This document shows, one piece after another, positions 37,426 through 46,846 of a stretch of DNA of 64,000 bases. Position 1 is the first letter of the stretch. Each line of letters starts with the position of its first letter. The translations under genes and the position numbers were made by a program. The notes beneath the pieces were generated by a model. The model searched no databases. It worked only from the letters and a program-made list of their open reading frames with translations, and was not told the DNA's origin. Origin of the DNA: Streptomyces sp. GSL17-111 (GTDB taxonomy: Bacteria; Actinomycetota; Actinomycetes; Streptomycetales; Streptomycetaceae). The stretch lies in NCBI RefSeq assembly GCF_037911585.1, contig NZ_JBAJNS010000001.1:2908001-2972000 (forward strand), given 5' to 3'.

Positions 37426-38156
37426 CACGACGCCCCCGGGTGGCTGCGGTGCAGGTGCTGCATCTCGGCGAGCAGCCGCCCGAAGGGCTCGGTGTGGACG
37501 CCCTGCCGCCCGGCCCCGGCGGCCCACGGCGCGGCCTGCGGGCCCTTCGGCACGGTCAGCGTGGCCTGCGTGACGATGCCGGTGACGCTGGTGCGCCAGG
37601 TGTCCTCCAGGGTGTCCCAGGCGACGTCCAGGCCCTCGACCGGCCGGAACAGCTCGCCCGTGTACCGCCACAGGGCGTCCAGCGCGGTCTGCATGCGCCG
37701 GTGGCTCTCCTCGGTGCCGTCGCCCAGGCGCAGCGTCCACTGCTCGGCGTGGTCCCGGTGGTAGGCGCACTCCTTGACGGCCTTCGCGGCCAGGGCGGAG
37801 AGCGGTTCCGTGCCGCCCGCGAGCTGCCCGTACAGCAGCTCCTGGTAGGTGGAGAAGTAGAGCTGGCGGGCGATGGTGTGGGCGAAGTCCCCGTTCGGCT
37901 GCTCCACGAGCTGCACGTTGCGAAAGTCCCGCTCCTCGCGGCGGAACGCCAGCTCGTCCTCGTCGCCGCTGAGCGTCAGCAGGGTGCGGGCCTGGCCGAG
38001 GAGGTCCAGCGCGATGTTGGCGAGCGCGACCTCCTCCTCCAGCTCCGGAGCGTGACCGGCCCACTCGCCGAGCCGCTGGGCGAGGATCAGGGCGTCGTCC
38101 CCGAGGGGCAGCGTCGCCATGTTCCCGGGGCTGTCCGGGCGGGCTGCGGTGCTCAC
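37422..38156 (-). CDS. paaC: 1,2-phenylacetyl-CoA epoxidase subunit PaaC
   Basis: A 244-aa ferritin-like subunit, structural partner of PaaA. Motifs are EEEVALANIALDLLGQARTLL and VKECAYHRDHAEQWTLRLGDGTEES. PaaC lacks a full set of diiron ligands in characterised enzymes. GTG 38156 overlaps the paaB stop (GTGA); ATG 38120 is an alternative. Confidence 0.94.
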   Translation of the reverse strand: MSTAARPDSPGNMATLPLGDDALILAQRLGEWAGHAPELEEEVALANIALDLLGQARTLLTLSGDEDELAFRREERDFRNVQLVEQPNGDFAHTIARQLYFSTYQELLYGQLAGGTEPLSALAAKAVKECAYHRDHAEQWTLRLGDGTEESHRRMQTALDALWRYTGELFRPVEGLDVAWDTLEDTWRTSVTGIVTQATLTVPKGPQAAPWAAGAGRQGVHTEPFGRLLAEMQHLHRSHPGASW

Positions 38157-38446
38157 AGGTTCTCCACCCCCTCGGGGACCTCGTAGAACGTCGGGTGGCG
38201 GTAGGGCTTGTCGGCCGAGGGCGCGAAGAAGGGGTCCTTCTCGTCCGGCGAGGAGGCGGTGATCTGCGCGGAGGGCACGACCCACAGGGAGACGCCCTCG
38301 TTGCGCCGGGTGTAGAGGTCACGCGCGTTGCGCAGGGCCATCTGCGCGTCCGGCGCGTGCAGGCTTCCGGCGTGCGTGTGGGACAGCCCGCGCCGTCCGC
38401 GCACGAAGACCTCCCACAGCGGCCATTCGGACGATGTCCCGCTCAT
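38153..38446 (-). CDS. paaB: 1,2-phenylacetyl-CoA epoxidase subunit PaaB
   Basis: A 97-aa bridging subunit. Recognisable segments are [39 protein letters not shown] and [11 protein letters not shown]. In characterised systems PaaB links PaaAC heterodimers and is essential for activity. ATG 38446 overlaps the paaA stop (ATGA). Confidence 0.95.
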   Translation of the reverse strand: MSGTSSEWPLWEVFVRGRRGLSHTHAGSLHAPDAQMALRNARDLYTRRNEGVSLWVVPSAQITASSPDEKDPFFAPSADKPYRHPTFYEVPEGVENL

Positions 38447-39459
38447 GCTGCCTCCCCGCTCCGCGCGCCGGTGTGCTGGGTGGCGTGCTCGGTGGCGTGT
38501 TTGGTGGCGTACGCCGCCGCTGCCCCGCGCACCCAGGCGCCGTTCTCGTGCGCCGCCCGGCGCTGACTGATCCGCTGCTCGTTGCACGGGCCGTTGCCCT
38601 TGAGCACCTGCTGGAACTCCGACCAGTCGATCGGGCCGAAGTCGTGGTGCCCGCGCTCCTCGTTCCACCGCAGCTCCGGGTCGGGCAGGGTGAGGCCGAG
38701 CGACTCGGCCTGCGGCACGCAGATGTCGACGAAGCGCTGGCGCAGCTCGTCGTTCGAGTGCCGCTTGATCTTCCACGCCATGGACTGCGCGGAGTGCGCC
38801 GACTCGTCGTCCGGCGGGCCGAACATCATGAGCGACGGCCACCACCAGCGGTCCACCGCGTCCTGCGCCATGGCCTTCTGCGCCTCGGTGCCCCGGCTGA
38901 GGGCGAGCAGCAGCTCGTAGCCCTGGCGCTGGTGGAAGGACTCCTCCTTGCAGATGCGGATCATGGCCCGCGCGTAGGGCCCGTAGGAGCAGCGGCACAG
39001 CGGCACCTGGTTGGTGATCGCCGCGCCGTCCACGAGCCAGCCGATCGCACCGACGTCGGCCCAGGTCAGCGTCGGGTAGTTGAAGATCGAGGAGTACTTC
39101 TGGCGGCCGTTGTGCAGCTTGTCGAGCAGCTCGTCCCGGCCGGTGCCGAGCGTCTCGGCGGCGCTGTAGAGGTACAGGCCGTGGCCCGCCTCGTCCTGCA
39201 CCTTGGCCAGCAGGATGGCCTTGCGGCGCAGCGACGGGGCCCGGCTGATCCAGTTGGCCTCGGGCTGCATGCCGATGATCTCGGAGTGCGCGTGCTGGGC
39301 GATCTGCCGGACGAGGGTGGCCCGGTAGGCGTCGGGCATCCAGTCGCGCGGCTCGATGCGCTCGTCGGCCGCGACGGCGGCGTCGAAGGCGGCCTGGAAC
39401 GCCTCGGTCTCCGCCTCCCCCGGTGCCTCTGGGCCGTGTCCCGGCAGCACTGTCGTCAT
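38443..39459 (-). CDS. paaA: 1,2-phenylacetyl-CoA epoxidase catalytic subunit PaaA
   Basis: A 338-aa diiron monooxygenase that epoxidises the phenylacetyl-CoA ring. Iron ligands are seen in KVQDEAGHG and [10 protein letters not shown], with [11 protein letters not shown] earlier. The C-terminal [18 protein letters not shown] tail is Ala/His/Thr-rich. ATG 39459 (MTTVLPG) was chosen; an upstream GTG/TTG frame to 39516 is not needed. It is the first gene of paaABCDE; a palindromic operator lies 35-54 bp upstream. Confidence 0.95.
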   Translation of the reverse strand: MTTVLPGHGPEAPGEAETEAFQAAFDAAVAADERIEPRDWMPDAYRATLVRQIAQHAHSEIIGMQPEANWISRAPSLRRKAILLAKVQDEAGHGLYLYSAAETLGTGRDELLDKLHNGRQKYSSIFNYPTLTWADVGAIGWLVDGAAITNQVPLCRCSYGPYARAMIRICKEESFHQRQGYELLLALSRGTEAQKAMAQDAVDRWWWPSLMMFGPPDDESAHSAQSMAWKIKRHSNDELRQRFVDICVPQAESLGLTLPDPELRWNEERGHHDFGPIDWSEFQQVLKGNGPCNEQRISQRRAAHENGAWVRGAAAAYATKHATEHATQHTGARSGEAA

Positions 39460-39493
39460 GCTGAGCCCCTCCGTCGTCCCGTCGCGTCGCACC

Positions 39494-39513
39494 AACCGAC
39501 CGATCGTTCGGTT
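39494..39513. promoter_or_regulatory. Palindromic operator upstream of paaA, PaaR-like
   Basis: A 20-bp near-perfect palindrome, AACCGAcCGATCGtTCGGTT, with a single mismatched pair. Its ACCG...CGATCG...CGGT layout resembles binding sites of the TetR-type repressor PaaR. It sits between divergent paaA and DUF5819. No TetR gene is adjacent, so the regulator is encoded elsewhere. Confidence 0.65.
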
Positions 39514-39593
39514 CAATGATTGGCGCGACCGGCCCCCGCTGTCAAGGAGTGGCTAACCTCTGGGGGGACCGCACCGAGGGAGACGGGGAGCGC

Positions 39594-40409
39594 ATGGAGT
39601 CCAACGACAGGCCACCGGCACCGCGACCACCCGCGGAGCCGTGGCCGCGCGTGGCGGCGGGCTCGGAGGAGCCGCCCGCCGACGCCCCCCGCGCGGACAG
39701 CGCCCCGGCGGGCGAGGGCGGCCCCCCGGAGGCCACCGAGGCCACCGCGCGCGCCGAGCAGGGCGACGGCGCGGCGGGCGTCCTGGCGCTGCCGCTGCTC
39801 CCGAAGCTGCTGCTCGTCGCCGCCGCCGCGGCCGTCGCCGTCGCCGTCGCCGCGCACCTGGGCGCCGTCTTCCTGCACGTCGCGCCGTCGAACACCCTCA
39901 GTCGGCAGCACGACGAGACGCTCGACGACTACATCTACCCGGAGTTCGAGCAGAACTGGAAGCTGTTCGCCCCGAACCCCCTCCAGCAGAACATCGCCGT
40001 GCACGCCCGCGCGGAGATACGTGACGAGGACGGCTCCCTGCGGCGCACCGGCTGGGTCGACCTCACCGCGATGGACGCCGAGAGCATTCGCGGCAACCCC
40101 TTCCCCAGCCACACCAACCAGAACGAGCTCCGGCGCGCCTGGGACTTCTTCACCGGCTCGCACGACGACGACAACCGCCCCAACGGATCGCGCGGCGAGA
40201 TGTCCGAGAGCTACCTCAAGCGGATCGTCATGCTCCGCCTCGGCCCCCGGCTGGGCGCCGACCGGGTGACGAAGGTCCAGCTCCGCTCCGCCCGCCGCAC
40301 GGTCGAACCGCCGCCGTGGAGCAAGGAGTCCGTGAACACCGAGACCCGCTACCGCGTGCTGCCGTGGTGGCCCGTCGTCAGCGCCGACATCCCGGAGGCC
40401 GCCCGATGA
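39594..40409 (+). CDS. DUF5819 family membrane protein
   Basis: A 271-aa protein: a Pro/Ala-rich disordered N-terminus of about 65 residues, one membrane segment (LLPKLLLVAAAAAVAVAVAAHLGAVF with interruptions), and an extracellular domain with the family signature YPEFEQNWKLFAPNP. ATG 39594 has GGGGAG upstream. Its stop overlaps the HTTM gene start (ATGA). The pair probably forms a membrane complex; function unknown. Confidence 0.88.
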   Translation: MESNDRPPAPRPPAEPWPRVAAGSEEPPADAPRADSAPAGEGGPPEATEATARAEQGDGAAGVLALPLLPKLLLVAAAAAVAVAVAAHLGAVFLHVAPSNTLSRQHDETLDDYIYPEFEQNWKLFAPNPLQQNIAVHARAEIRDEDGSLRRTGWVDLTAMDAESIRGNPFPSHTNQNELRRAWDFFTGSHDDDNRPNGSRGEMSESYLKRIVMLRLGPRLGADRVTKVQLRSARRTVEPPPWSKESVNTETRYRVLPWWPVVSADIPEAAR

Positions 40410-41746
40410 CGCACCCGGTGCCGCCCGCCGCCCCCGCCACCCCGCCGCCCGCGGGCTCCACCCGCAGGCCGTCCTTCGCGATGCGCTTCGACCGCGCCCT
40501 GCTGACCGGCTTCCTGCGCGTCACCGGGACGGCCCTCGGCCCGTACCAGACGGCGATCGTCCGCATCGGCTTCGCCGCGACCTGGCTGTTCTTCCTGCTG
40601 CGCGAGATCCCGCACCGCCACGAGCTCTACGGCCCCGACTCGCCGTGGAGCTTCACCCTCGCCGAGCGCCTGATCGGTGACAACGACGCCTTCACCGTCC
40701 TGCTGTGGTCCGACAGCACGCTCTGGTTCGAGGCCGTGTACCTGTTCGCCGTCGCCGCGAGCGCCGGTCTCCTCGTGGGCTGGCGCACCCGCACGATGTC
40801 CGTCTTCTTCATGATCGGCGTGCTGTCGCTGCAGAACCGCAGCGTCTTCATGGGGGACGGCGGTGACAACGTCATCCACCTCATGGCCATGTACCTCGTC
40901 CTCACGCGCTGCGGGCGGGTGTGGTCGCTGGACGCGCGCCGGGCCCGGCGGCGTCCGCAGCCGGACCGGGGCGCGGACGCCACCGGCGTCGTCCTCGCCG
41001 CCCTCACCGGCGTCGCGCTCGTGACCTGCCTCGGCCTCGGGCTGCTCGCGCCCGGCTGGGCGGTCGTCTTCGCCCTCCTGTGGGTCGCCCAGGCCGCCTG
41101 GTGGGTCGTGCGCCGCCACGCCCCCGGGGCGCCGCGCACGACGCTCGACGCCCTGGCGAACCTCGTGCACAACGGCGCCCTGCTGGTGATCATCGCCGAG
41201 GTGTGCCTCATCTACGCCACCGCCGGCTGGTACAAGGTGCAGGGCTCGCGCTGGCAGGACGGCACCGCCGTCTACTACCCGATGCACCTGGACTACTTCT
41301 CGCCCTGGCCCGCTCTCTCCGAGGCCCTGGGCTCCCACGGCACCATGATCATGCTGATCACCTACGGCACGGTCATCGTCCAGGTCGCCTTCCCCTTCAC
41401 CCTGTTCAACCGCCGGGTGAAGAACGTCCTGCTCGCCGTCATGATCGTCGAGCACCTCTCCATCGCCGTCCTCCTCGGGCTGCCGTTCTTCTCCCTGGCG
41501 ATGATCGCGGCCGACGCCGTCTTCCTCCCCACCGTCTTCCTGGTCTGGCTCGGCGCCCGCGTCTCCGGCCTCACGGCCCGCTTCCGACGCCGTCCGGCGG
41601 TGGCCGTGCCCGGCCAGCGCGCCCCGGCGGACGACGCCGAGGACGCGGAGGACGCCGAGGCCGAGGACGCCGCCGCCGTCGGGGAGCCGGACGACCGCTC
41701 GTCGACCGCGCCGACCTCGACCGCGCCGTCGTCGACCGGCCGCTGA
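40406..41746 (+). CDS. HTTM domain membrane protein
   Basis: A 446-aa polytopic protein. The HTTM domain (vitamin K-dependent gamma-carboxylase-like) spans about 30-370 with eight or more helices; recognised pieces are IVRIGFAATWLFFLLREIPHR, NRSVFMGDGGDNVIHLM and YATAGWYKVQGSRWQDGTA. The C-terminal 60 residues are acidic and disordered. ATG 40406 overlaps the DUF5819 stop. Activity is unknown; quinol-dependent oxidation is only a family-level possibility. Confidence 0.9.
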   Translation: MTHPVPPAAPATPPPAGSTRRPSFAMRFDRALLTGFLRVTGTALGPYQTAIVRIGFAATWLFFLLREIPHRHELYGPDSPWSFTLAERLIGDNDAFTVLLWSDSTLWFEAVYLFAVAASAGLLVGWRTRTMSVFFMIGVLSLQNRSVFMGDGGDNVIHLMAMYLVLTRCGRVWSLDARRARRRPQPDRGADATGVVLAALTGVALVTCLGLGLLAPGWAVVFALLWVAQAAWWVVRRHAPGAPRTTLDALANLVHNGALLVIIAEVCLIYATAGWYKVQGSRWQDGTAVYYPMHLDYFSPWPALSEALGSHGTMIMLITYGTVIVQVAFPFTLFNRRVKNVLLAVMIVEHLSIAVLLGLPFFSLAMIAADAVFLPTVFLVWLGARVSGLTARFRRRPAVAVPGQRAPADDAEDAEDAEAEDAAAVGEPDDRSSTAPTSTAPSSTGR

Positions 41747-41836
41747 CATCCGTCACGCCGGAGCACCCCCGCCGGGTCCTACGGTGGGTGGCGTCGGCCG
41801 GACGGGCCGGAGCGGTGAGTGAAGGAGCGTGCGGGC

Positions 41837-42649
41837 ATGCGCAGGTGGCGCAACGTGCTGCTGGCGGTGGGCGCCCTGTGCGTCTTCCTGGTCACCTGGT
41901 CGATGGCCGTGTGGCTGCTGGGGCTGGTGCTGCTGGTGCTGTCGGGCATCGGGCACCTGCTGCACCACCGCGCCCGGCGGCGCGTGCAGGCCGGTGCGGA
42001 GCCGGTGGCCGTGGCCGTCCCCGTCACGGGCCGGTGGCGGGCGCTCAACAGCCCGGCCGCGCGGACCCCGAGCCACGGCACGCACACGTGCGCGCAGACC
42101 TTCGCCGTCGACGTCGTCCACGAGCCCGAGGACCCCGAGGGCACGGACCGGCCCGGGTTCGCCTGGTGGCCCCTCGCCCGCCCCCCGGAGGAGTTCCCCG
42201 CCTTCGGCGTGCCGGTGCTCGCCCCCGGCGACGGTGTGGTCGTGCGCGTGAGCGACGGAGCGCGGGACCACCTCAGCCGCACGTCCTGGCCCGCGCTGGG
42301 CTACCTGTTGGTGGAGGGCTTCGTGCGGCAGCTCTTCGGCGCCCGGAACCTGCTGGGCAACCACGTGGTGCTCGATCTCGGCGGCGGGACGTTCGCCCTC
42401 CTCGCCCACCTGCGGCGCGGCTCGCTCACCGTCGCGCCGGGGGACCGGGTCTCCGTCGGCGAGCCGCTCGCCCGCTGCGGCAACTCGGGCAACTCCTCCG
42501 AGCCGCACCTGCACGTCCAGTTCATGACGGGCCCGGACTGCCGGCAGGCGCACGGGCTGCCGTTCAGCTGGCGCTACCGCTCCGACGGCGCCGACCGCAC
42601 CGGCGTACCGGCCGACAACACCCTCTTCTCCGCCCCCGACGGCGCCTGA
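41837..42649 (+). CDS. M23 family metallopeptidase
   Basis: A 270-aa membrane-anchored LytM-type peptidase. Two N-terminal membrane segments (about 8-45) precede the M23 domain (about 70-270). Zinc-binding patterns are THTCAQTFAVDVV (His...Asp) and SEPHLHVQF (HxH). It would cleave peptidoglycan crossbridges or stems. ATG 41837 has GGAG 9 nt upstream. Confidence 0.85.
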   Translation: MRRWRNVLLAVGALCVFLVTWSMAVWLLGLVLLVLSGIGHLLHHRARRRVQAGAEPVAVAVPVTGRWRALNSPAARTPSHGTHTCAQTFAVDVVHEPEDPEGTDRPGFAWWPLARPPEEFPAFGVPVLAPGDGVVVRVSDGARDHLSRTSWPALGYLLVEGFVRQLFGARNLLGNHVVLDLGGGTFALLAHLRRGSLTVAPGDRVSVGEPLARCGNSGNSSEPHLHVQFMTGPDCRQAHGLPFSWRYRSDGADRTGVPADNTLFSAPDGA

Positions 42650-42887
42650 GCCGACACGCCGGGATCACCCCGCCCCGCCGAAAGGCACACCACTTCGTCC
42701 CCCGGCGGTCGTGCCCGGGGCATAAGCCGGAACATTTCTGGACCAAGTTTCCGGGATTTCGCCCACCAGCAGCCCTGCTTTGCCCCAGACTCCCCCGCAG
42801 AACCGACGCGCCGTCAGTTCCTGGCGGAGCGTAACACCCAGAGCCGTGTGCGGACCGGCCGCCAGCGGACGAGGAGGCAGCTTTGAC

Positions 42888-44867
42888 GTGGCGCACCGAC
42901 CTGGCGAGCGGCAAGGTCCGGGTATGAACGGCGGACCGGAACCCGGACAGGACCGCCCCACCCCCGGCCCCGGGCACCCCACCGCGTCCGAGCATCCCGC
43001 CGCCGTACCGCCGAGGCCAACGACGGCACCGTCGGCCTCCCCGCCTCCTTCCCGGGGCCGCTGGGCCGACCGCCGCACGCTGCTCCTCCTCGGTGGCGTC
43101 GGCACCCTCGTCCTATCCCTCGTCGCCGGATTCCTCCTCCTGACGTCCTCCTCGGACACGGACTCCCCGACCGCCGATGGCAAGGGGGCTGAGGCCGAGG
43201 CACCCGCCCATCGGGGGCCGTTCGAGGAGGCGGTCGAAGAGCTGGCCGTCACACCGGGGCTCGAGTACCGGGACACCGCCGTCGCGGGGATCACCGAACG
43301 GGACGTGACGGTGACGGCGTCGGGCATCCAGTACGGCAGCACCGACGGCTCCAAGAGCTACGGCCGCGATGTCCTGCGCATCGACGACAAGACGTTCACC
43401 CGCTTCCGTGACGACCCCGCGCCGGACCCCGAGAGCGCGGATGGCGAGGAGGGCGACGTGCCCGGCCGGTGGCAGGTCGGCTCCCTTGGCGAGTCCGACC
43501 TGCTGGACGACGTCCTCGACCAGTACCGGTCCCCTCCGCAGCTCGCTGCCGAACTCTTCGAAGCTCTCCAGGAGACCGACACCTTCCCGGACCCCAAGGA
43601 CCCCGGCCTGCCGTCCGCCGAGATCGGCGGGGTGCCGGCACTCCAGGCCGACACCCCGGCGGGCCGCCTCAGCGTGACGAGGACCCCGCCGCACCGCGTC
43701 CTGGCGCTGGAGCCCTACGACCTCCGCGAGGCGGCCGAGCGGCTGCGCGAGAAGGCCGAGCAGCCCGAGAAGGGGACCCCGGCCGAGCTCCCGCGCGTCA
43801 CGATGGGCCCGCTCGCGGACGGTGACTCCGACGGCTTGGAGTTCTCTCCCGTCACCGGCGACGACGTCTCCGATCTGTACGAGACGCTGGAGCGGCAGGC
43901 CGAGCAACTCGGCGAAGCCTCCGACGGAGGCATCGTCTTCACGCTCGACGGTTCCGGCGACCTGTCCTGCGGGCCGTCCGGCTGCTCGGTGGCCCAGAAG
44001 TTCGACGGTGAGCTGACCGCGCGGGCGAAGGAACGCGTCACTCGGGGCGAGGTCACCGCTGTGATGAGCGCGAGCATCACCATCGACGGACGGAGCGCAG
44101 GCCGCTGTACCAGCGCGCCCTCCACCTTCCCCGTCAAGGGCAGCGCCGTGTCCGGCACCCTCAAGTGCTCCGCGCCTGAGGCCGGTCCGGTCTTCTCCTC
44201 CGTCGAGGCCCGCTACAAGGCCAAGGCGGAGGCGGACTCCCGACGCTCCGGCGGGCGCCCGGTCACCTACCGCTTCCCCTACCGCGCCAACACCCTCGTC
44301 GACGCCCGCGCCCTGGCCGTCACCGAGGCGAAGTCCCTGGTGGAACGCGTCCGCCAGGAGGCCAAGGACGCGAAGACCTGCGCGACGAAGCAGCCCGCCC
44401 CGCAGGGCGGGGGCCCCGCCCCCGCGTCGGCCGGGCACCTCTCTCCGGCCGTGCGGACCGTCGCGCTGACGGCCGTCGGCCACTGGGACAGCAGTCCTGT
44501 CGCCGGCTCACCGATTCTTGTCCCGAGCAAGGGAGGGTGCCTTCCCGCCTTGCGCGAGTGGAGCAGCCAACGGTTCCAGTTCGGGCACCACACCTTCCTG
44601 CTCGACAAGAAGGGCATGGAGCACATCCTCAAGCGGCACCATCCGAAATACTGGGATGGCTCGGTCAAGAGCCGGCAGACGTTCCTGGACAGCCGCATGA
44701 GCGTAGACGACGTCCGCAAGGCCATCGAGCAGGTCATGCGTCAGAATCGTGAGGAGTTGATCAAAAAGGGTGCCAAGGGCGTGTATCCACTGAACGGCAC
44801 GGTGGACGGCGTGGAGTACACGCTCGGAATCAACAGGGGCAGAGTTGGCCAGTTCTATCCCAAGTGA
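42888..44867 (+). CDS. Membrane-anchored protein with C-terminal polymorphic-toxin-like nuclease domain
   Basis: A 659-aa protein. It has a Pro-rich N-terminus, a membrane segment (about 60-85, TLLLLGGVGTLVLSLVAGFLLL), a large extracellular region (about 100-530) with repeated lipoprotein-like beta segments and Cys pairs (DLSCGPSGCS), a Pro/Ala linker, and a C-terminal domain of about 95 residues from FGHHTFLLDKKG (near 566). That domain has GMEHILKRHHPKYWDG, a later MSVDDVRKAIEQVMRQNRE and ends GRVGQFYPK, which recalls EndoU/BECR-fold RNase toxins of contact-dependent systems. GTG 42888 has GAGGAGG 10 nt upstream; ATG 42924 is an alternative. The adjacent small gene fits an immunity protein. 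Confidence 0.7.
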   Translation: MAHRPGERQGPGMNGGPEPGQDRPTPGPGHPTASEHPAAVPPRPTTAPSASPPPSRGRWADRRTLLLLGGVGTLVLSLVAGFLLLTSSSDTDSPTADGKGAEAEAPAHRGPFEEAVEELAVTPGLEYRDTAVAGITERDVTVTASGIQYGSTDGSKSYGRDVLRIDDKTFTRFRDDPAPDPESADGEEGDVPGRWQVGSLGESDLLDDVLDQYRSPPQLAAELFEALQETDTFPDPKDPGLPSAEIGGVPALQADTPAGRLSVTRTPPHRVLALEPYDLREAAERLREKAEQPEKGTPAELPRVTMGPLADGDSDGLEFSPVTGDDVSDLYETLERQAEQLGEASDGGIVFTLDGSGDLSCGPSGCSVAQKFDGELTARAKERVTRGEVTAVMSASITIDGRSAGRCTSAPSTFPVKGSAVSGTLKCSAPEAGPVFSSVEARYKAKAEADSRRSGGRPVTYRFPYRANTLVDARALAVTEAKSLVERVRQEAKDAKTCATKQPAPQGGGPAPASAGHLSPAVRTVALTAVGHWDSSPVAGSPILVPSKGGCLPALREWSSQRFQFGHHTFLLDKKGMEHILKRHHPKYWDGSVKSRQTFLDSRMSVDDVRKAIEQVMRQNREELIKKGAKGVYPLNGTVDGVEYTLGINRGRVGQFYPK

Positions 44868-44889
44868 GCCGGCACGGGGTGCTGGCGCG

Positions 44890-45330
44890 GTGGTCGAGGT
44901 CGAGACGTTTCTGCGGGACGAGGACGGCCGGTTCGTGACCGCAGCCGCGTGTCGCATGCCTCCGCCCGACACGGACTACGTCGAGGGCGCCGTCCGGCTG
45001 TCCGTGAGAGGAACCGAGATTCTCGGAACCGAGGAGTGGGATTACGTCGACCAGCTGTGGTGCTACATGGCCGACATGCTGACGTGCCTGCACTCCTCGG
45101 GGTATGCGGAGACGTACTTCCCCGATCAGCCGATCAAGCTGTCCTTCCGACGTGTCGGGTCTCGTGTCGTGGTGAGCGCCGAAGTCGGCCGGGACACCAG
45201 AACCTCCGATGCTCCCTCGGCAGCCCTGGACGCTGCCCTCCGGTCCGGAGGCAGGGCCTTCTTCGACCGGATGGCCGATCTCGCTCCCGGCAACTCCTAC
45301 ACCGAAGCCCGCCGCGCTCTCGAATCCTGA
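44890..45330 (+). CDS. Putative immunity protein
   Basis: A 146-aa cytoplasmic protein with no signal peptide; it resembles no family I can name. It contains WDYVDQLWCYMADMLTCLHSSG, YFPDQPIKLSFRRVGSR and an acidic/Ala-rich C-terminus. It starts 22 bp after the toxin-like gene (GTG 44890; a TTG at 44845 would make it overlap the toxin gene). The order of a large gene with a C-terminal toxin followed by a small acidic gene is the normal toxin-immunity layout. Function is inferred from position only. Confidence 0.6.
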   Translation: MVEVETFLRDEDGRFVTAAACRMPPPDTDYVEGAVRLSVRGTEILGTEEWDYVDQLWCYMADMLTCLHSSGYAETYFPDQPIKLSFRRVGSRVVVSAEVGRDTRTSDAPSAALDAALRSGGRAFFDRMADLAPGNSYTEARRALES

Positions 45331-45386
45331 CCGGACCGTCGTCCCGAAGAAGCGGCACGGCGTCGTCCGACCGGCCTACGCGGTCA

Positions 45387-45421
45387 GCCCGCTCCGGCGT
45401 CGGGGTGACGTCGGAGCGGGC
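45387..45421. terminator. Terminator hairpin after the immunity gene
   Basis: GCCCGCTCCG (45387-45396) pairs perfectly with CGGAGCGGGC (45412-45421), with further complementarity inside the loop. It separates the plus-strand toxin/immunity pair from the convergent lipase. Confidence 0.75.
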
Positions 45422-45442
45422 CGAGGGCTGCGTCCGGCTCGG

Positions 45443-46120
45443 TCAGCGGACGACGTTGCGGACGGCGTCGATGACGCCGCCGTTCGAGATCATCCCGATG
45501 TGCCCGAGGCAGGCGGTCTTGCGGTTGTCGGCGCCGGACAGGATCGTGCTGCTGATCGGGTTGATGACGAGGTCGCAGGGCGAACGGAACGTCGTGTAGC
45601 TGACGTTGCCGGGGGTCGGGTCACCGGAGTTGAGCTGGTTCAGGAAGCTCGACCCGCCGCGCATCTCCTTGCACGAGGTGATGAGGAAGCTGCAGAACCC
45701 GGCGATCGCGGTTCCGTTGTTCGGGCCGCCGAGCGACACCCAGTCGTCGACGTGGGCGGTGCCGCCGAGGTTCTTGAGGTAGTAGCGCGAGGAGAGGCCG
45801 CCCATCGAGTGGGTGACGATGTCGACCTTGCTGGCGCCGGTGCTCGCCAGGACGCCGTCGATGTAGTCGGACAGCTGTCCGGCGATGGTGGCGTTGGAGC
45901 GGAACGAGTTGTACCCGAAGACGTGCAGCTGGTTGTCGCTGTAGCCGTTCGCCTTGAAGTCCGAGGTCATGGTGGAGAACTGACCGCTCTTCCCGGCGAA
46001 GCCGTGGATGAACACGACGGGTTCGGAGGTGTTGGCCTGAGCGGGGGCGGAGGTCAGGGGGACGACCAGGGCAGCGGCCACCAGGGCGCTGAGGGACGCG
46101 AGGGCACGACGCAGGCGCAT
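45443..46120 (-). CDS. Secreted lipase/esterase, alpha/beta hydrolase
   Basis: A 225-aa secreted hydrolase with a Sec signal peptide (about 1-29, cut after APAQA), oxyanion motif VVFIHGFAGK, nucleophile Ser105 in THSMGGLS, and His207 in CLGHIGM; Asp183 is a possible acid. Four Cys residues in the mature part suggest disulfides. It acts on extracellular esters, probably triglycerides. ATG 46120. Confidence 0.9.
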   Translation of the reverse strand: MRLRRALASLSALVAAALVVPLTSAPAQANTSEPVVFIHGFAGKSGQFSTMTSDFKANGYSDNQLHVFGYNSFRSNATIAGQLSDYIDGVLASTGASKVDIVTHSMGGLSSRYYLKNLGGTAHVDDWVSLGGPNNGTAIAGFCSFLITSCKEMRGGSSFLNQLNSGDPTPGNVSYTTFRSPCDLVINPISSTILSGADNRKTACLGHIGMISNGGVIDAVRNVVR

Positions 46121-46335
46121 GGGAACTCCTGTCGGTCACGCAGCGGGGAGCTGCGAGGTGGGGAGAGATCAGGGAGCGCGCGCCCCAAAGCAGAAGCAGG
46201 CCAGTGCTTCTGCGGCCATAGATTACTCACACGTAGCTTGTGGTTAACATCACGGAGACATCACGGTCTGTGATCATGGAAACGGACGTGCCGGGGGCGA
46301 TCGGAGGGTCGCGGAGTCGCCCGCCGGACGTCCGG

Positions 46336-46746
46336 CTACGCCGGTTCCAGCAGCTCCTTGAGCCGGGCCAGGTCGGCGGCGACCATGTCGGCGTCCCGCT
46401 GGAAGTCGCCGTCGCTCGTGCCCGGCTGCCGCCTGAGGGTGAACACCACCTCGCTCGCCGCGCCGTCCGCGAGCACCCGGAGCGGGTTGTATACGGTCTC
46501 GCCCGTGGGCAGCGTGACGTAGTGGTCCAGGACGCCCAGTTCGTTGTGCGGCACGAAGGCGACCTCGACGCGTCCCATGGGAGCGTCCTCCGCGACCCAC
46601 CGACCGTCGACCTCCGCGATGGAGTCGCCCAACCCCTGCGCCCAGGCGGGCAAGTGGGTCGGGTCCGACGCGTACGCGTAGACCTCACCGGCCGGGCGGT
46701 CGATGCGGACACTGATGTGGCGGGACTCCTCGGCGACGTGATCCAT
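46336..46746 (-). CDS. SRPBCC family protein
   Basis: A 136-aa START/Bet v1-like ligand-binding protein. It begins with SRHISVRIDRPAGEVYAYASDPTHLPAWA, the family opening, then a beta sheet and a C-terminal helix (DADMVAADLARLKELLEPA). The pocket ligand is unknown. ATG 46746. It follows the WYL regulator on the same strand with a 100-bp gap. Confidence 0.88.
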   Translation of the reverse strand: MDHVAEESRHISVRIDRPAGEVYAYASDPTHLPAWAQGLGDSIAEVDGRWVAEDAPMGRVEVAFVPHNELGVLDHYVTLPTGETVYNPLRVLADGAASEVVFTLRRQPGTSDGDFQRDADMVAADLARLKELLEPA

Positions 46747-46846
46747 GCCCCGACGGTAGCGACGCCCCCTCCGCATGCCTTGGAGGAATCGGCCGTACCC
46801 GGTCGCCTGTCGGCGAAAGCCCCGCACGTCGACGCCGCGAGCGGTC

